This document shows, piece by piece, positions 17,112 to 24,613 of a stretch of 27,002 nucleotides of DNA. This DNA is from DAOTWP01 sp034435675. GTDB lineage: Bacteria > Chloroflexota > Anaerolineae > Aggregatilineales > Phototrophicaceae. The notes below the pieces were generated by a model. That model was given only the letters and a program-made list of their open reading frames with translations, had not been told where the DNA came from and did not search any database. How positions within the stretch are numbered: the first letter of the stretch is position 1; each line of letters starts with the position of its first letter. Location: contig DAOTWP010000246.1 of NCBI GenBank assembly GCA_034435675.1, positions 1 through 27,002 on the forward strand. Reading direction: 5' to 3'. A program made the position numbers and the translations under genes.

Positions 17112-17735
17112 TCACTCCCGGCGAATGGAACTGTTCGCGCTTGCTGTTGTTGTGGATTGTGACGTGTCCCGGTACGGCGACAGCGCCGCTTGCAGGGCGG
17201 CTGCCGTGACCGGACCAAAGTAGATGTGGGTAATCACCCCATCGGGCGCAATGATAAAAGTAGAAGGGACACCGCGCAAGCGATACAGCGCAAAAAGCTG
17301 CTCGTTCTCATCCAGCAGGACATCAAATGTCAATCCGAACTCATGGACCCATGCCTGCACCGCCGCTGCGGGTTCCCCCAGATTCACAGCTATGAGGCGG
17401 AAATGCTCGTTTTCAGCGGCATACAACGCCTGCAAGGCGGGCATTTCATGGCGGCATGGTTCGCACCAGGTCGCCCAGAAATTCAGCACCACCGGCTGCC
17501 CACGCAGCGCCGTTAGTTGCAGCACTTCACCGCTAAGGGTGCGCAGGGCAAACGGCGGCGCAGGGGCATTGAGTTCCGGGGCTGCCGGGCGGGTTTCTCC
17601 GGGTAGCAGCAGGCGGCTGTAAAGCGCGGGGTCGGGCAGTCCGGTGGTGATAATCAGCCCTGCTGCCGCGGCAAATGCCAGCAGCGCTCCTACGGTCAGC
17701 AGGGCACGATGCAGCAGTAGACGGTACCGCCTCAA
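17112..17735 (-). CDS. TlpA/ResA-type membrane-anchored thioredoxin-like protein
   Basis: 207 residues. An N-terminal signal anchor (about 10-31, LLTVGALLAFAAAAGLII) places the rest outside the membrane. The thioredoxin fold begins at about residue 55 (APPFALRTLSGE) and carries WCEPC at about 89-93 and the cis-Pro loop RGVPSTFII. Such proteins reduce disulfides, for example in apocytochrome c. The start is TTG at 17735: it overlaps the preceding stop as TTGA, a GAGG lies about ten bases upstream, and no ATG exists before the anchor. It is translationally coupled to the CcdA-TlpA gene and shares with it a 21-bp identical stretch over the NFWATWC coding region. It is probably a paralogue of that gene's C-terminal domain. 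Confidence 0.9.
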   Translation of the reverse strand: MRRYRLLLHRALLTVGALLAFAAAAGLIITTGLPDPALYSRLLLPGETRPAAPELNAPAPPFALRTLSGEVLQLTALRGQPVVLNFWATWCEPCRHEMPALQALYAAENEHFRLIAVNLGEPAAAVQAWVHEFGLTFDVLLDENEQLFALYRLRGVPSTFIIAPDGVITHIYFGPVTAAALQAALSPYRDTSQSTTTASANSSIRRE

Positions 17736-19381
17736 GAGGCGAATGCCTCATCAACCAGGGTTTCCAGCATGCCCGCTGCCAGTACACCCCGGTGGGTAGT
17801 GCGGATAATCCCTTCACGGTCAATCAGGTAGCTTACCGGCAGCCCGGCGACGCCAAACAGGATGTTGATCTCCTGGGTCTCATCCAGCAGCAGCGGGAAG
17901 CTCAGCCCCAGTTCGTCGCCAAATGCACTGATCGTTCCGGCATCTTCACGCAGGTTTACAGCGAGGATGACAAACCCTTCTGCCTGGCGGTCTGCATAGA
18001 GCTGCTCAAACTGCGGCATTTCCTGACGGCACGGTCCGCACCAGGTCGCCCAGAAATTGAGCAGCACGACCTGCCCGCGCAGATCACTCAGCCGGACGGT
18101 CGCGCCGGTAACGCTCCGGGCGGCAAAATCGGGCGCAAGATTGCCCGTGTTCAAGCCGACAGTCGGCACAGCAGCGTCATTTCCGCCGCCCGGCAGTGCC
18201 GCGCCGGAGTCAGCCGGGGCAGGCTGTTCCTGCGGTGCCGCCTCTGCACAGTTACCCAGCAGCAGGCAGTCTTCAAGCTGAATCGAGGCATCGCCGAACA
18301 TGCTGTTCAGGTTCTGTGTTAACAGGCGCAGCTGACCGCTGGCGACCAGCACACCGATGATTACCAAAAAGACACCGGAGAAGATTTCGACCTTACGCAT
18401 ATGGCGTCTGAAGCGGCTGAGCACACCAACCGCGCTGTCCAGAAACACTGCTGTGAGCAGAAACGGCAGCCCCAGCCCCAGCGAATACACCGCGAGCAGC
18501 ACAACAACCCACCCGATACTGCTGCCCTGGGACGCCATTGTCAGAATCGCGCCGTAGATTGGTCCGATACAGGGAGTCCAGCCTGCCGCAAAAACAATGC
18601 CCATCAGCGCTGAACTAGAAAACCCCTGCCGTCCGCTGGCGGTCATCTGGTGGCGCGTGTCGCTGTAAAATGCCAGTTCGAGTGTGTTAAGCGCCCGATT
18701 CCAGAAGCGTTCCGGCTGCGTGAAAGCACCACCCAACACCATGAAAACAACCAGCGCCCCCAGCGCCAGCAGCATAGGCAGTGGGATAAACCATTCCAGC
18801 AGTGTAGTGTCAGAGATCGCTGCCGTGCCAGCCAGCACCAGCGTACCTGTTGGCGCATCAATTGCGCCCAGGCGCGGCGCGGCGGCATCCACCAGCGTAA
18901 CGCTGCCCAGAAAACTCCAGTAGATCAGCACGCCAGCAATGAGCAGCACAACCAGGCTGGTCAGCACGGTACGCAGCAGCGCCGGATGGCGGCGCAGGTA
19001 GGCGAAAAACGAGGGCAGCATCCCCATGAAGTGCAGCCCAAAGAAAATGATAATGATGCCACCTGCTCGCCCGATAATGTCAATAATCAACGTGCGGTTC
19101 AGGTTCTCGACCTGACTGATGAACAGGAACGGCAGAATGCCGATCACGGCGAAGACGAATGTAAACCCGCCAATGAAGGATAGCGCATGCAGGACAATCG
19201 TCAGGCGGCGGCGTGTCTGGCGCCCCTGGGGCGCATTGTCCCCCTGGGTCATGGCGGATGCCGTTTGCAGCGCCCGCCCGCCCATATACCCGACATAGGC
19301 AGGAACCAACGGCAGCACACATGGGGAGATAAACGAGATCAGTCCGGCAAGAAATGCCAGAGGCAGTGTAACATCAATCAT
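17732..19381 (-). CDS. CcdA-type thiol transporter fused to TlpA thioredoxin domain
   Basis: 549 residues. The N-terminal half is a CcdA/DsbD-like polytopic protein that carries reducing equivalents across the membrane: SFISPCVLPLVPAYVGY near residue 20 and WTPCIGPIYGAIL near residue 270 contain the two redox-active Cys. About 100 residues with an extra hydrophobic helix are inserted between the two halves, longer than in ordinary CcdA. A Pro/Ala-rich linker with two Cys leads to a C-terminal thioredoxin domain with WCGPC near 447-451 and GLPVSYLID. The fusion therefore joins donor and acceptor in one chain. It is the first gene of the redox operon. AAGG lies about ten bases before the ATG. 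A role in cytochrome c maturation or general extracytoplasmic disulfide reduction is likely. Confidence 0.92.
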   Translation of the reverse strand: MIDVTLPLAFLAGLISFISPCVLPLVPAYVGYMGGRALQTASAMTQGDNAPQGRQTRRRLTIVLHALSFIGGFTFVFAVIGILPFLFISQVENLNRTLIIDIIGRAGGIIIIFFGLHFMGMLPSFFAYLRRHPALLRTVLTSLVVLLIAGVLIYWSFLGSVTLVDAAAPRLGAIDAPTGTLVLAGTAAISDTTLLEWFIPLPMLLALGALVVFMVLGGAFTQPERFWNRALNTLELAFYSDTRHQMTASGRQGFSSSALMGIVFAAGWTPCIGPIYGAILTMASQGSSIGWVVVLLAVYSLGLGLPFLLTAVFLDSAVGVLSRFRRHMRKVEIFSGVFLVIIGVLVASGQLRLLTQNLNSMFGDASIQLEDCLLLGNCAEAAPQEQPAPADSGAALPGGGNDAAVPTVGLNTGNLAPDFAARSVTGATVRLSDLRGQVVLLNFWATWCGPCRQEMPQFEQLYADRQAEGFVILAVNLREDAGTISAFGDELGLSFPLLLDETQEINILFGVAGLPVSYLIDREGIIRTTHRGVLAAGMLETLVDEAFAS

Positions 19382-19434
19382 GCGCTCTAAACCTTGCTAT
19401 CAACTAGCCTGATTTGCTGACATTTAGATGCTCT

Positions 19435-20346
19435 TTAACGCACATTCATTACACCCTCGTCAGGAAACTGCGCGTACAACCAGCGTGCCAGCAGCGGCGA
19501 AAGCTGCACGGCAGGTCCGGATGCGGCTGCACCGAACAGATGATGCCAGTAAGCGCCGACCACCACGATTCCGCCGTTGAAAGCGAGGCAATAGGGCATA
19601 CCATACAGGGTTGCGCCCGCGCTTTCAATAGGCAACCAGCTTGCAGTCGGTGTACGTGTGCCAAGCGTATATGTGTTCGGGGTCACCTGGTCGCCCAGCG
19701 CCGCGGGCGCGGTCAGGACAACCTCGTTTGCCCGGTATACGGTGAGCAGGTGTAGTGCCCTATCGAGCGTGATCTGCATACCCGGTACAGGGCGCAGCGG
19801 TGGCACTGCGCACACCCGCCAGTATGCCGCTTGTGACCAGCCCAGCCGCTGCCCGTGTTCATTGGCGAGCGCATACCATGCCTGCTCCTGCCGCGTTGCG
19901 GGCAGCATATCCGTAAGCTGCAAAATGCCCCCATGTCCCACCCGCGTGATTAACGGCGCATCCGCTGCCGCCCAGCGCCGCACACTGGCAGCCGGGGCGA
20001 TCACAGTGACCCAATCGCCGCCGGTGGGCGCTGCGGCACTGCTGTAAGCAGCGGGCAGCAGCGGTTGAACGCCTGCGCAGGGGACATAGCCCTGCGGCAC
20101 GCGATACCATTCGCCCTGCTTTTCCAGCAGTGGCAGGATGCTGTCGGGAAACAGGTGGCTTATGATCGGCGCTGCCTGACGTGGACTGCCCCGCAGTGGC
20201 AGTGCCGCCAGCGCGCGTCCCTGCGGTTGAATAGGCGATTCAGGTTCGCCCGGCAGCAGACCTGGCAGCAGCGCGGGAAAGGCGGCGTTTAACAGGGTAA
20301 TGCCGCTGATTTTCAGAAAATCGCGGCGCGAGACCTGGCTGCCCAT
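19435..20346 (-). CDS. Tat-exported L,D-transpeptidase homologue lacking catalytic residues
   Basis: 303 residues. The start at 20346 gives MGSQVSRRDFLK, a twin-arginine signal with a hydrophobic stretch; longer starts would bury it. Residues about 60-178 look like two SH3-type wall-binding modules (GEWYRVPQGYVP; AWYALANEHGQRLGW). Residues 190-295 align with the YkuD fold: QITLDRALHLLTVY, TPNTYTLGTRTP, then GAYWHHLFG. In active relatives the last block reads approximately ALHGTYWH...FG..MSHGCVNL. Here the catalytic-site His is Val263, and the SHGC motif is S-G-P-A (276-279), so both His and nucleophile Cys are missing. The frame is intact and the gene overlaps the preceding one by one base (TGATG). 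It is probably a non-catalytic wall-binding protein. Confidence 0.75.
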   Translation of the reverse strand: MGSQVSRRDFLKISGITLLNAAFPALLPGLLPGEPESPIQPQGRALAALPLRGSPRQAAPIISHLFPDSILPLLEKQGEWYRVPQGYVPCAGVQPLLPAAYSSAAAPTGGDWVTVIAPAASVRRWAAADAPLITRVGHGGILQLTDMLPATRQEQAWYALANEHGQRLGWSQAAYWRVCAVPPLRPVPGMQITLDRALHLLTVYRANEVVLTAPAALGDQVTPNTYTLGTRTPTASWLPIESAGATLYGMPYCLAFNGGIVVVGAYWHHLFGAAASGPAVQLSPLLARWLYAQFPDEGVMNVR

Positions 20347-20837
20347 CAGGTCGCACTCACCGTAAACACGAGACTGTCGGGGCGCGACTGGAGAATCTGC
20401 CCGGCAGTATCGGCAGCGACCACCCGCACAAGATACTCGCCACAGACTGGTGGCTGCCATGCTGCCGCCCACACGCCCCACAATGGGCTGTTTCTGCTGA
20501 CAAACTGCACAGGTGTCCAGTCGGCGTCGTCAATGCTAAGCAGAATTGCGCCAATCGGCACGGTGCTGCCGCTGGCAATGCCCGCGAAGATGACCTCTCC
20601 AGCTAACTGCTGGCGATGATGGGGACAAAGCAGCATGGCGGCGGGTGTCTGCTGCGTGTTGAACCCTGCCTGCGCGAGCAGTCGCGCGGCTGACCCTTCT
20701 TCTGCTGCAAGTGCTGCTATTAGTGCCCGTAAACTTTGCGACAACCGGGGCGTCTGGGGTATGTGACACTTAGCCGCCGCGGAAGCGCGCAATGCAAACA
20801 GAGCCTGCCTGCGGCAATATGAACGGCGCTGGTTCAC
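20346..20837 (-). CDS. Small protein with C-terminal Ig-like beta-sandwich, function unknown
   Basis: 163 residues from a GTG at 20837. This start is chosen because GAGGAG (20844-20849, complement) lies six bases upstream; the open frame reaches back to 20972 but has no ribosome site there and a composition unlike a protein. The N-terminal part is helical and basic with no clear signal peptide. The C-terminal 80 residues (VIFAGIASGSTVPIG, SPLWGVWAAAWQPPVCGEYLVRVVAAD) resemble an Ig-like or Mo-co-dimerisation-like beta sandwich: a sentence of 'xW...W.PP.GxY.L.V.A.D..G' type. The stop overlaps the ATG of the degenerate L,D-transpeptidase gene, so the two are translated together. It diverges from the Crp-type regulator. 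No specific function can be assigned. Confidence 0.62.
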   Translation of the reverse strand: MNQRRSYCRRQALFALRASAAAKCHIPQTPRLSQSLRALIAALAAEEGSAARLLAQAGFNTQQTPAAMLLCPHHRQQLAGEVIFAGIASGSTVPIGAILLSIDDADWTPVQFVSRNSPLWGVWAAAWQPPVCGEYLVRVVAADTAGQILQSRPDSLVFTVSAT

Positions 20838-20843
20838 GCGGGT

Positions 20844-20849
20844 CTCCTC
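20844..20849 (-). promoter_or_regulatory. Strong ribosome site deciding a GTG start
   Basis: GAGGAG on the minus strand, six bases before GTG at 20837. This is the best Shine-Dalgarno in the neighbourhood and argues for the 163-residue form of the small protein. A possible -10 box TACAAT lies further upstream on the same strand, in the short divergent region shared with the Crp-type regulator. Confidence 0.6.
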
Positions 20850-20986
20850 ATCAGGTAACAGATGCTCTTTATTGTAAGCGATTTTTGGGAACGGAGAGGG
20901 TAAAATCTGCCACTGATCTGTATGGGTCTCGTAAGAATCATGCGGTAAAAGTACTGTTTGTTTAGATAACACAACAGACGGCCATC

Positions 20987-21658
20987 ATGTCAACCAAACT
21001 CCATTATCTCCAGCAGGTTGAAATCTTTCAGGATTTGTCCCAGCAAGAGATGCAGCAGCTGGATCATCAGGCATTGATGATGCAGTACAGCGCGGGACAT
21101 CTGTTTTATGCGCCAGATGATCCTGTTGAACGACTTTTCGTTATCAAACAAGGGCAGGTACAGCTCTACCGGCTGACTCCTGATGGACGTAAGATCGTGG
21201 TCGCTGCGCTGGAATCCGGCGCGGTATTCGGGCATATGGCACTGCTGGGACAGCGCTTGCACCATACGTTTGCGGAAGCAGTCACCGACTGTCTGATTTG
21301 TGTCTTTCAGCGTGAAGATGTGGTGCAGCTTTTGCTGAAAAAGCCACGTGTGGCGCTGCGTGTGCTGGAAACGATGGGGCGCTGGTTGTTTGATTTGCAG
21401 GAACGCCTTGAAGAAACCACCTTCAAGCGCATTCCGGCGCGGCTGGCAGGGTTGCTGCTGCGCCTGAACCGTGAACACGGGCAGGCGGGCATCATCAGCG
21501 GCTATACCCACCAGACGCTTGCTGACATGCTGGGTACTTACCGCGAGACGACCACGCAAACCCTGAACGAGTTCAAGCAGCGTAATTTGATCCGCACAGG
21601 ACGCAAATCTATCGAGATACTGGATGAACGCGGGCTTGAAACGCTGGCAGAGGCTTGA
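20987..21658 (+). CDS. Crp/Fnr-family transcription regulator
   Basis: 223 residues. Residues about 10-120 form a cyclic-nucleotide-binding-type beta roll (HLFYAPDDPVERLFVIKQGQVQLYRL, GAVFGHMALLG), then a long dimer helix and a C-terminal winged HTH (about 150-215). Its recognition segment reads YTHQTLADMLGTYRETTTQTLNEFKQRNLI, a clear Crp-type motif. The pocket does not show the full RxS signature of true cAMP receptors, and there is no N-terminal Cys cluster as in Fnr, so the ligand is unknown. It diverges from the small Ig-like protein gene with about 150 bp between, a natural place for autoregulation. The ribosome site is weak. Confidence 0.92.
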   Translation: MSTKLHYLQQVEIFQDLSQQEMQQLDHQALMMQYSAGHLFYAPDDPVERLFVIKQGQVQLYRLTPDGRKIVVAALESGAVFGHMALLGQRLHHTFAEAVTDCLICVFQREDVVQLLLKKPRVALRVLETMGRWLFDLQERLEETTFKRIPARLAGLLLRLNREHGQAGIISGYTHQTLADMLGTYRETTTQTLNEFKQRNLIRTGRKSIEILDERGLETLAEA

Positions 21659-21670
21659 AGCAAAACCAAC

Positions 21671-21689
21671 GCCGGGGTGCTGCCCCGGC
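21671..21689 (-). terminator. Hairpin between the converging Crp-type and cupin genes
   Basis: GCCGGGG (21671-21677) pairs with CCCCGGC (21683-21689) around a five-base loop. On the minus strand it is followed by GTTGGTTTTG, so it best serves the cupin gene. It lies 13 bases past the Crp-type gene's stop and may act in both directions. Confidence 0.55.
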
Positions 21690-21715
21690 ATCATCAGGTT
21701 CAATCAGCCCCAAAC

Positions 21716-22051
21716 CTAACGGGTGCGCTGTGCGGCTTCCACACACTTGGCGCCGTTTTGCCCCACGTTGGTTCCGTGCCGCACCCCCGCGGGGATGTCC
21801 ACACGGTCACCGGCTTTCAGGACAATCCGCTGGTTGCTGTCGGGGAGGATAATTTCAAGGGTTCCACTGATGACGTAGAGTACTTTATCGTAGCCGTGTG
21901 AGCGAACTGCATAGCGGTGGTTAGGCATGTTCATCCACATATACGGGCGCAGTCCATCTTTTTGCATCAGCTGTGAAATGCTGTTTAGGGTAGGATGCTG
22001 TCCGCCAATCCAGCGGGTCACACGTACCGTCGTTGCTTGTCCGATAGCCAT
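21716..22051 (-). CDS. Single-domain cupin protein
   Basis: 111 residues forming one small beta barrel. The cupin core is SHGYDKVLYVISGTLEIIL then KAGDRVDIPAGVRHGTNVG. Metal-binding positions are partly present: the first motif offers His and Asp/Lys rather than the full HxH...E, while the second keeps the conserved His of 'IPAGVRH'. Metal binding may therefore differ from classical cupins. An AAGG ribosome site lies upstream of the ATG. It is transcribed alone, converging on the Crp-type regulator. Substrate and role cannot be read from the sequence. Confidence 0.85.
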   Translation of the reverse strand: MAIGQATTVRVTRWIGGQHPTLNSISQLMQKDGLRPYMWMNMPNHRYAVRSHGYDKVLYVISGTLEIILPDSNQRIVLKAGDRVDIPAGVRHGTNVGQNGAKCVEAAQRTR

Positions 22052-22102
22052 AGGCAGAAACCTTCGACTCCTTCAACTTCTGCCACGATCCCAATTGTGC
22101 TC

Positions 22103-22108
22103 ATTGTA
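22103..22108 (-). promoter_or_regulatory. Candidate -10 box for the cupin gene
   Basis: TACAAT on the minus strand, about 50 bases before the cupin start. TTGCGC lies 19 bases further upstream, a slightly long spacing for a -35. The same octamer CTTACAAT occurs upstream of the small Ig-like gene. Confidence 0.35.
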
Positions 22109-22257
22109 AGGCTGTTTGCGAGAGATCGCGCAATCTTTCACAGAAAATTGACGAAAACACACGGGATTTTACGGAGGTTCATCATTTTTGGCAATAGCCT
22201 TGTACATGAGTAACACAAGCTGTAACGCCCTTTGTGCTTAAAGTATGCAAATTCAAA

Positions 22258-22280
22258 CCCGCCGAGTGTGGCTCGGCGGG
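22258..22280 (-). terminator. Intrinsic terminator after cpaF
   Basis: CCCGCCGAG (22258-22266) and CTCGGCGGG (22272-22280) form a perfect 9-bp GC-rich stem with a five-base loop. On the minus strand it is followed by TTTGAATTTG. It is 32 bases past the cpaF stop. Confidence 0.75.
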
Positions 22281-22312
22281 TCTGATCGTGCTGGATGGAT
22301 GACACGCGAAAC

Positions 22313-23560
22313 TTATGCGCGCGGTGCAAACAAATCCTCGGCAAGCTGGATGCCTGCACTGGTAATGCGCTGCATGAACCCTGGAACATAGCCTGTCGCA
22401 GTGAAATATCCCTGAATCCTGCCATCCACCACGCCGGTTTCGACAAACTGGAAAATATCCTGTGTGGTGACCACATCCCCCTTTAACCCTGTAACCTCGG
22501 CAATGCTGACCAACCGCCGCGTGCCGTCATGTAACCGCTGCTGATTCATGACCAGATGCACCCCTGATGCCAGCAGATGGCGGATTGCCAGCAGTGGCGC
22601 CGCCGGGTTGGCTTCGGTTGACATCACTTCAAGGCGGGTGAGCGCATCGCGTACACTGGAGGCGTGCAGATTGAGCATTGAGCCGTCATAGCCGTTGTTC
22701 AGCGCTTGCAGCAGCGTCCAGACCTCGCCACCCTGTGATTCGCTGACGACAATCCGATCCGGGCGCATCTTCAGCGCGCTTTCGACAAGCTGGCGCAGGG
22801 TGATTTCGCCGCGTCCTTCAAGATTGGGCGGGCGGGTTTCCAGCTTGACTACATGCGGTTGGCGCAGCATCAGCTCGGAGTCATGCTGCAAAATAATGAT
22901 TCGTTCGTCATCAGGAATGAATTCCGCGATGACGTTCTGAACAGTGGTCTTGCCGCTGCCCGTGCCGCCGGAGATGACAATGTTCAGCCGCCCCAAAACG
23001 CAAGCGCGGATAAATTCGCCCATCTGCGGGCTGAGCGCACCGTATTCGTACAGCATGTCCAGGGTCATTCTGTGAACCATCAGTTTGCGAATCACTATCG
23101 TCGGACCATTCAACGCAATCGGCGGAACGACTACATGCACTCGTGACCCGTCTTGCAGGCGCAGGTCAAGGATCGGGTTGGACTCGTTGACTTCACGCCC
23201 CAGCACGGTTGCGATGTTCAGGATTGTGCGCATCAGGTGTTCGCTGCTGCGGAATGGACTGGGCTGCACCGGTTCAAGTTTGCCCCGTCGTTCGACATAA
23301 ACAGACTCATGCCCGTTGACCATGATTTCCGTCACACCAGGCTCCGACAGCAGCGCTTCCAGTGGGGCAATACCTTCCACATCTTCCAGCACTGCCGCGC
23401 GCAGGCGGGTCATTTCGGCTTCCGGCAGGTCAACCACGTTATCGCGCAGAGCCGCCTCAAACAGCGCTGCCGCCTGACCCACCGGAATAAAAGCGTCGAG
23501 CTGCGCGATTAAACGGTCACTGATCTTGTTCTTGAGGCTATCGAATTCGGCGTTCATCAT
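22313..23560 (-). CDS. cpaF: CpaF/TadA-type secretion ATPase with altered Asp box
   Basis: 415-residue hexameric ATPase of the type II/IV secretion superfamily that powers Tad pilus assembly or related secretion from the cytoplasmic side of the membrane. Visible landmarks: N-terminal EPGVTEIMVNGHESVYVERRGKL, Walker A GGTGSGKT (198-205), QPHVVKLETRPPNLEGRGE, Walker B RIVVSES with Glu274, and LHASS with His299. Two places deviate from the usual CpaF consensus. The Asp box IEDAAEL is LQHDSEL here, losing the normally conserved Glu-Asp pair, and GEVRG is SESQG, losing an Arg. AAGGAG lies just before the ATG pair at 23560 and 23557. It follows the kinase-like LuxR gene by 67 bases. No TadB/TadC platform genes are in the window. 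It is likely a specialised paralogue. Confidence 0.9.
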   Translation of the reverse strand: MMNAEFDSLKNKISDRLIAQLDAFIPVGQAAALFEAALRDNVVDLPEAEMTRLRAAVLEDVEGIAPLEALLSEPGVTEIMVNGHESVYVERRGKLEPVQPSPFRSSEHLMRTILNIATVLGREVNESNPILDLRLQDGSRVHVVVPPIALNGPTIVIRKLMVHRMTLDMLYEYGALSPQMGEFIRACVLGRLNIVISGGTGSGKTTVQNVIAEFIPDDERIIILQHDSELMLRQPHVVKLETRPPNLEGRGEITLRQLVESALKMRPDRIVVSESQGGEVWTLLQALNNGYDGSMLNLHASSVRDALTRLEVMSTEANPAAPLLAIRHLLASGVHLVMNQQRLHDGTRRLVSIAEVTGLKGDVVTTQDIFQFVETGVVDGRIQGYFTATGYVPGFMQRITSAGIQLAEDLFAPRA

Positions 23561-23627
23561 TCTGACTCCTTCACTTGTCTAACTGACTCCCAGTATCAGC
23601 GGAATGGCTCAACAGCAGCACCGATCT

Positions 23628-24515
23628 TTAGCCAGATAAGCCCCCCTCCAATTGGTCAGGCATTGTCCAACCATGCAGCGCATAACCGTGGCGCAGTGCA
23701 TAGACGGCTGCCTCTGTACGCGAGTTCACGCCAAGTTTGCTGTAGATGTTATCCAGATGAAACTTGACTGTACGCGGGCTGATGTGTAGTTGGGCGGCGA
23801 TCGCCTTGTTGCCCAGTCCATCAATGACCCCGCGCAGAATATCGTGTTCGCGTTCGGTCAGTTCCACGGGCTGCTCGCTTGGAAAGCTGATGCGCAGATG
23901 AACGCTGCTACGGGTCTGGATGGACCAGGTGCCGCCCATTGCCTGAATGCGGCGCAGCGACGTATGCAGCGACTCGTGATTCACCGGGCTGCCATTGTCA
24001 TCGCAGGTAAAAATAAGCTGCTCGTCCTGCCTCTGAAGCTGCATGCTGATGCGTGAGGCTCTACCATAGTAGATGGCGCGATACAGAGCATCCTGTGCCG
24101 CACGAAATAGCGCCAGTTCCGTCTGTGGGGAAGGTCGTTCGCGCAAACGCTGGGCGATCAACTGAATGTGTACGCCGTGTGCCCGCATCTCTTGATCCGC
24201 CAACATTTCCAGCGCGGTTTCCAGCCCCAACGCTTCCAGCGCGGTGGGGTGCAGGTCTGCCTGCAAACTGAGTGCCTGCTGAAGCAACTGCCGCGCGAGG
24301 CTGCCTAGCACGGCAACGGCAGTGCGCGCCTGTAGATTGCTGTTCAGCGTTTGTTCATACGCGCTGACCTGCGCCAGTAGTGTGTGGAGTGAATCGATCA
24401 GACGGCTTTGTAGTAGCCCGGCAATCCGTCGTCGTTCTGCCTCCACTGCGGCAGCGACATCTTCAGCACTAGCGACAAAACGGATTTCCTGTGCGGTAAA
24501 TAGTTGTTTGTCCAT
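23628..24515 (-). CDS. LuxR-type regulator fused to a degenerate histidine kinase core
   Basis: 295 residues. Residues 25-210 follow the NarL/DegS-type kinase pattern: ERRRIAGLL at 27-35 starts the HisKA_3 helix, LHPTALEALGLETAL (88-102) is its typical end, and an HATPase-like fold follows. However, the phospho-accepting His of the usual 'LHD' is Gln36. The ATP-binding N-box EALTNALRHA reads D-A-L-Y-R-A-I-Y-Y-G, losing the Asn, and only DDNG (172-175) of the G1 box remains. Residues 218-280 are a standard LuxR/GerE helix-turn-helix (LTEREHDILRGVIDGLGNKAIA; SPRTVKFHLDNIYSKL). So sensor-like core and DNA-binding output are in one chain, without obvious kinase activity. It lies upstream of cpaF on the same strand and may regulate it. 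Confidence 0.85.
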   Translation of the reverse strand: MDKQLFTAQEIRFVASAEDVAAAVEAERRRIAGLLQSRLIDSLHTLLAQVSAYEQTLNSNLQARTAVAVLGSLARQLLQQALSLQADLHPTALEALGLETALEMLADQEMRAHGVHIQLIAQRLRERPSPQTELALFRAAQDALYRAIYYGRASRISMQLQRQDEQLIFTCDDNGSPVNHESLHTSLRRIQAMGGTWSIQTRSSVHLRISFPSEQPVELTEREHDILRGVIDGLGNKAIAAQLHISPRTVKFHLDNIYSKLGVNSRTEAAVYALRHGYALHGWTMPDQLEGGLSG

Positions 24516-24594
24516 AGCATAGTTTCCTGCATCCTATAGTCTGGATTATGACGCAGGTCTACGCGGTGTGAAACGGGTGACCGGGCGGGGAATG

Positions 24595-24612
24595 CCTGTC
24601 CGAATGGGCAGG
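24595..24612 (-). terminator. Small hairpin after the GT9-WecG gene
   Basis: CCTGTCC (24595-24601) and GGGCAGG (24606-24612) pair, with one G-T pair, around a GAAT loop, directly past the fusion gene's stop. No T-run follows. It is weak on its own. Confidence 0.3.
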
Positions 24613-24613
24613 A

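Noticed and set aside
20838..20972. Longer N-terminus for the small Ig-like protein (start at 20972)
   Set aside because: No ribosome site at 20972, while GTG at 20837 has GAGGAG six bases upstream; the extra segment lies in the divergent promoter region.
21660..21720. TPP-riboswitch-like words (GGGGTGCTG, and TGAACCTGAT on the other strand)
   Set aside because: The words lie on opposite strands and the aptamer's other conserved elements are missing; the stretch lies between converging genes and a simple hairpin explains it.
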